Shown here: positions 60,967 to 64,000 of the stretch, piece by piece
Layout: every line of letters starts with the position of its first letter
Numbering within the stretch: the stretch's first letter is position 1
From: Sphingopyxis granuli NBRC 100800
Lineage (GTDB): Bacteria > Pseudomonadota > Alphaproteobacteria > Sphingomonadales > Sphingomonadaceae
Length of the DNA stretch: 64,000 nt
NCBI RefSeq assembly: GCF_001591045.1
Contig: NZ_BCUA01000001.1
Span: 1 to 64,000 of the forward strand
Direction of reading: 5' to 3'
Notes under the pieces: model-generated
Told to the model about the DNA's origin: nothing
Seen by the model: only the letters and a program-made list of their open reading frames with translations
The model's database searches: none
Made by a program: the position numbers and the translations under genes

Positions 60967-63585
60967 ATGTGCCCGTATTCATCGACTGCAGGTCTCGAAA
61001 CTGGACAACATATGACCAAGGAATCCCTTATTGAGAGCCCGCTGGACGGTTTGTCCGCAACGCAGGTTCGCGAGCGGCTCGACCGGGACGGGCCGAACGA
61101 GCTCCCGCGGCAGAAGAAACGCTCACCATGGCGGATTGCGCTCGAGGTGCTTCGCGAGCCGATGTTGGCGCTGCTGCTTGCCGCAGGGCTCACCTACCTC
61201 CTTCTGGGCGACACGGGAGAGGCGTTGATCCTGCTTCTGTTCGCGTGTTTCTCGATATTGCTGACCGTGGTGCAGGAAGCCCGGACCGAGAATGTGCTGG
61301 AAGCGCTGCGGGATCTTTCAGCGCCGCGTGCGCTTGTCATGCGCGATGGCGGGACCGTGCGGGTGCCGGGCCGCGAGGTCGTTCAAGGCGACATCCTCGT
61401 TCTTGATGAAGGGGACAGGATCGCGGCGGACGCGCTGGTGCTGCGGACCCAGGGGCTCGAATGCGATGAATCGCTTCTGACAGGGGAATCCGTTCCAGTG
61501 CGCAAGCGCAGCGCTCTTCAGGGGGATGCGGTCGCGCATGAACCTGGCGGGGACGATCTGCCTTATGTCTTTGGCGGCGCGATCGTTACGCGCGGTGGAG
61601 GCCTCGCCTGTGTGACGGCCACGGGTCCCCGCAGCCGCATCGGCGAGATTGGCAGGTCGTTATCCAGCGTCGAGACCGAAGCGCCCCGGCTGCAGCATGA
61701 GATGCGCAGGATCGTGCGCATCTGCGCGGCTGGTGGCATCGCGGTCGCTGCCCTGGTGGTTCTCCTCTACGGGCTGGTGCGCGGGGGATGGCTCGATGCA
61801 TTGCTCGCCGGCATCGCGATCGGAATGTCGCTTCTGCCCGAGGAGTTCCCGGTCGTCCTTGCGATCTTCATGGCAATGGGGGCCTGGCGGATCGCGCAGG
61901 TCGGCGTGCTCACCCGGCGGGCGTCGGCGATTGAGTCCATGGGTGCGGCGACGGTCCTTTGCACGGACAAGACCGGAACGCTGACCCAGAACAGGATGGT
62001 TGCAGCCGAACTCTGGATGGCATCCGGCGAAACGGCCGATCTTGGAGCCGGGATGGCCAGCGATCGTTTCGATGAGCTATTGCGATATGGTGCGATGGCG
62101 AGCGCCCCGATCCCCGTCGATCCGATGGAGGTGGCCTTCCACGAAGCTGCCGTTTCGGCGGCCTGCCAGGACGTACGCGGATGGACGCTGGTCCATACCA
62201 ACGCTCTGCGACCTGATTTGCTGGCAATGTCGAATATCTGGGAGAGTCCCGGGGAGGAGGCGACATTCGCCGCCGCGGCCAAGGGCGCGCCCGAGGCGAT
62301 TGGCCGCCTGTGCAGGCTCGACACGGAGGGCCAGGCCCGGCTCGAGGCGGCGGCCACCGCGATGGCGGTGCGCGGCATGCGTGTCCTTGGTGTGGCGGCC
62401 GGACGTATCCCGCGCGAGACGGCGGCGCAGGACCATCTCGAGCATGATTTTGAGCTGCTTGGACTTGTTGGATTGAAGGATCCGCTCCGCTCTGGTGTCA
62501 AAGAGGCGATTGCCCAATGCAGGACTGCCGGGATCCGTGTGATCATGATCACGGGTGACTATGCGGCAACAGCGCAGGCGATCGGCGCGGAAGCGGGTCT
62601 CGATGCCGGTGAAACGCTCACGGGACCGATTATCAGCACCCTGAGCGATGAGGAATTGTCGGAGCGGATCAAAACCGTCTCGATCTGCGCGCGGACGATG
62701 CCCGATCAGAAATTGCGGATCGTTTCGGCGCTCAAGGCTGCTGGTGACATCGTCGCCATGACGGGTGACGGCGTCAACGATGCACCAGCGTTGCGGGCCG
62801 CACATATCGGTGTCGCCATGGGCAAGCGCGGTACCGATGTTGCGCGGGAGGCGTCCTCAATCGTGCTGGTGGAGGACGATTTTGGCGCGATCGTCTCGGC
62901 GATCCGGCTCGGGCGGCGGATCTATGACAATATCCGAAAGGCGATAGGCTTCATTTTCGCGGTTCATGTGCCGATCGCGGGGCTTGCGCTATTGCCGCTG
63001 CTCCTGGGTATGCCGATTTTGTTGGGCCCCATCCAGATCGCCCTCCTCGAGATGATCATCGATCCGGTCTGCGCGCTTGTGTTCGAGGCAGAGCAGGAAG
63101 AGGAGAATTTGATGCAGCGGCCGCCGCGTGCGCCGCAGGAGCGTTTGTTCAACCTGCCTTTGGTGGCAAGTTCCATGTTTCAAGGGGGGCTGGCCCTCGC
63201 GGTGCTCGGTGCGATCCTCGTCGCCTCGGGTCGTATTTCGTTGCCGGTTGAAGAATTAAGGACATTCATGTTCTTTGCTCTTGTCGCCTCGGTGATTGCC
63301 CTGGTTCTCGCCCATCGGTCGTTCAGTGCGCATATCAGCCAGGCGGTTGTCCGGCACAATGTGGCGTTCCGCTTTGTCCTGGGATTTATCCTGGCCGGGA
63401 CGGTCCTGATCTTCGGGGTTGAACCGCTTCAGCAGCGTTTGGGTTTTGCGCCACTGGGCTGGGTTGAGGTCGGCTTGATCATATTGACAGGCGTTGCGTT
63501 GCTCGGCGCCTTTGAACTGATCAAAGCGGTCGGCGCACACCTGGCGCCGTTGATCAGGTCGGGGGGTAGCCGTCGCCTATCTTGA
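60967..63585 (+). CDS. P-type cation-transporting ATPase (P2-type, Ca2+/Mg2+-like)
   Basis: An 872-residue P-type ATPase. Order of features: N-terminal cation ATPase domain (GLSATQVRERLDRDGPNELP), TM helices, the TGES actuator loop (LLTGESVPVRKRSAL), phosphorylation motif CTDKTGTLTQNRM (about residue 335), the KGAPE nucleotide-binding segment, TGDGVNDAPAL hinge, and six C-terminal helices. It is most like PMR1/PacL-type Ca2+ or Mg2+ pumps; metal specificity is uncertain. ATG 60967 has a GAGGT ribosome site; 61012 is an alternative start. Confidence 0.9.
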   Translation: MCPYSSTAGLETGQHMTKESLIESPLDGLSATQVRERLDRDGPNELPRQKKRSPWRIALEVLREPMLALLLAAGLTYLLLGDTGEALILLLFACFSILLTVVQEARTENVLEALRDLSAPRALVMRDGGTVRVPGREVVQGDILVLDEGDRIAADALVLRTQGLECDESLLTGESVPVRKRSALQGDAVAHEPGGDDLPYVFGGAIVTRGGGLACVTATGPRSRIGEIGRSLSSVETEAPRLQHEMRRIVRICAAGGIAVAALVVLLYGLVRGGWLDALLAGIAIGMSLLPEEFPVVLAIFMAMGAWRIAQVGVLTRRASAIESMGAATVLCTDKTGTLTQNRMVAAELWMASGETADLGAGMASDRFDELLRYGAMASAPIPVDPMEVAFHEAAVSAACQDVRGWTLVHTNALRPDLLAMSNIWESPGEEATFAAAAKGAPEAIGRLCRLDTEGQARLEAAATAMAVRGMRVLGVAAGRIPRETAAQDHLEHDFELLGLVGLKDPLRSGVKEAIAQCRTAGIRVIMITGDYAATAQAIGAEAGLDAGETLTGPIISTLSDEELSERIKTVSICARTMPDQKLRIVSALKAAGDIVAMTGDGVNDAPALRAAHIGVAMGKRGTDVAREASSIVLVEDDFGAIVSAIRLGRRIYDNIRKAIGFIFAVHVPIAGLALLPLLLGMPILLGPIQIALLEMIIDPVCALVFEAEQEEENLMQRPPRAPQERLFNLPLVASSMFQGGLALAVLGAILVASGRISLPVEELRTFMFFALVASVIALVLAHRSFSAHISQAVVRHNVAFRFVLGFILAGTVLIFGVEPLQQRLGFAPLGWVEVGLIILTGVALLGAFELIKAVGAHLAPLIRSGGSRRLS

Positions 63586-63600
63586 ATCTGGAACTTTTAT

Positions 63601-63976
63601 GCGGCGCGCTTCCGGGTAGCGGCGGACGGTGGCCGAGGCGGTGCAATCGCGGCTGGCCTGACAGTCTTCACCCTGTTCATGGAGCGTGGAACGGTTGAGG
63701 CATCGCTCGATTGCAGGGGGGAGCGGATGGCGCGGTAGGTGCAGATACGCACGCGGATTCGGGTCAACGATGCCGGATGGGCATGCGTCGGCTCTTCGTT
63801 GGATCCAATTGCGCGAATGCTCGTTCCGAAGGTTTTTGCGAGCATGATCCAAGCGCGCATTTGGCCAGCGGTCGCGCTTTCAGCGCCGCGGCTTCGCACT
63901 GCCGAGCATAGCGCTCGTTGATAAACTGGGCGGTTTCAAGCCCGATGCTGTCGCCGGGAATGAGGCACCCGAGCAT
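63601..63976 (-). pseudogene. SGNH-hydrolase-like protein, frameshifted
   Basis: The minus strand begins MLGCLIPGDSIGLETAQFIN (63976), containing a GDS block typical of SGNH/GDSL hydrolases, followed by ERYARQCEAAALKARP; the match then continues in another frame as MRAWIMLAKTFGTSIRAIGS with NEEP, where GSNE corresponds to the GxND block. The frame change is near 63865 and another may follow. Family assignment is tentative. The rest of 63586-64000 holds nothing else. Confidence 0.5.
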
Positions 63977-64000
63977 CGCCCCAGGTCCTTATCGCGCCGA

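Overview
The window looks like a plasmid, or plasmid-derived, segment from a Sphingomonadaceae-type alphaproteobacterium (Sphingobium, Novosphingobium or Sphingopyxis relatives). The basis is the high GC, the parA-parB-repA order with an RPA-type initiator and iterons, a strawberry-notch helicase/methylase, a Toprim protein, a DUF1612 protein, and many sphingomonad-like accessory genes. The host assignment is inference; no rRNA or tRNA gene was seen.

Region 1 (1-8.1 kb) has plasmid backbone and toxin genes: the N-terminal part of a strawberry-notch-type protein (with an apparent frameshift near its start), a universal stress protein, an NAD(P)H-quinone-reductase-like flavoprotein, an AbiEi/AbiEii pair, a ribbon-helix-helix antitoxin next to a gutted parE, and a DarT-like ADP-ribosyltransferase overlapping a Toprim gene.

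Region 2 (8.1-16.6 kb) is the replicon: parA, parB, repA, then a non-coding stretch with about eight clear iterons (five positions in a 21-23 bp register), and two copies of a perfect 16-bp palindrome, one just before repA and one just before the iteron cluster. A DUF1612 protein, a GNAT acetyltransferase and a tyrosine recombinase follow.

Region 3 (16.7-22 kb) is a defence and toxin island: a decayed HNH endonuclease, a ParDE pair, a Thoeris locus (TIR ThsB, then SIR2-SLOG ThsA, then a second TIR gene with a one-base frameshift) and a Fic protein.

Region 4 (22-64 kb) is a large redox, sulfide and low-oxygen stress island. It has a MarR/thioredoxin operon; a divergent locus joining sulfide:quinone oxidoreductase, a YgaP-type membrane protein and a TolC-like channel on one arm with rhodanese, RND adaptor, RND pump and an ArsR/BigR-like regulator on the other; a hexameric haem protein with DUF2945 and DUF488 neighbours; a glutamate-synthase-like FMN protein cut by an IS3-family element; cytochrome bd oxidase (cydABX) divergent from cydDC; peroxiredoxin, ArsR and thioredoxin 2; persulfide dioxygenase with a TauE/SafE exporter; slipin/NfeD; hemerythrin; an IS200-like element; PLD, HdeD and DUF302 genes; an eight-haem cytochrome c with membrane cytochrome b partners; a ParD-like antitoxin directly before a methionine aminopeptidase; and a P-type cation ATPase. 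Together these genes would oxidise and export sulfur species, keep respiration going at low oxygen and protect thiols and membranes.

Eight or nine genes are broken, often by single-base indels. This could be real decay or partly base-calling error, and raw reads would decide.
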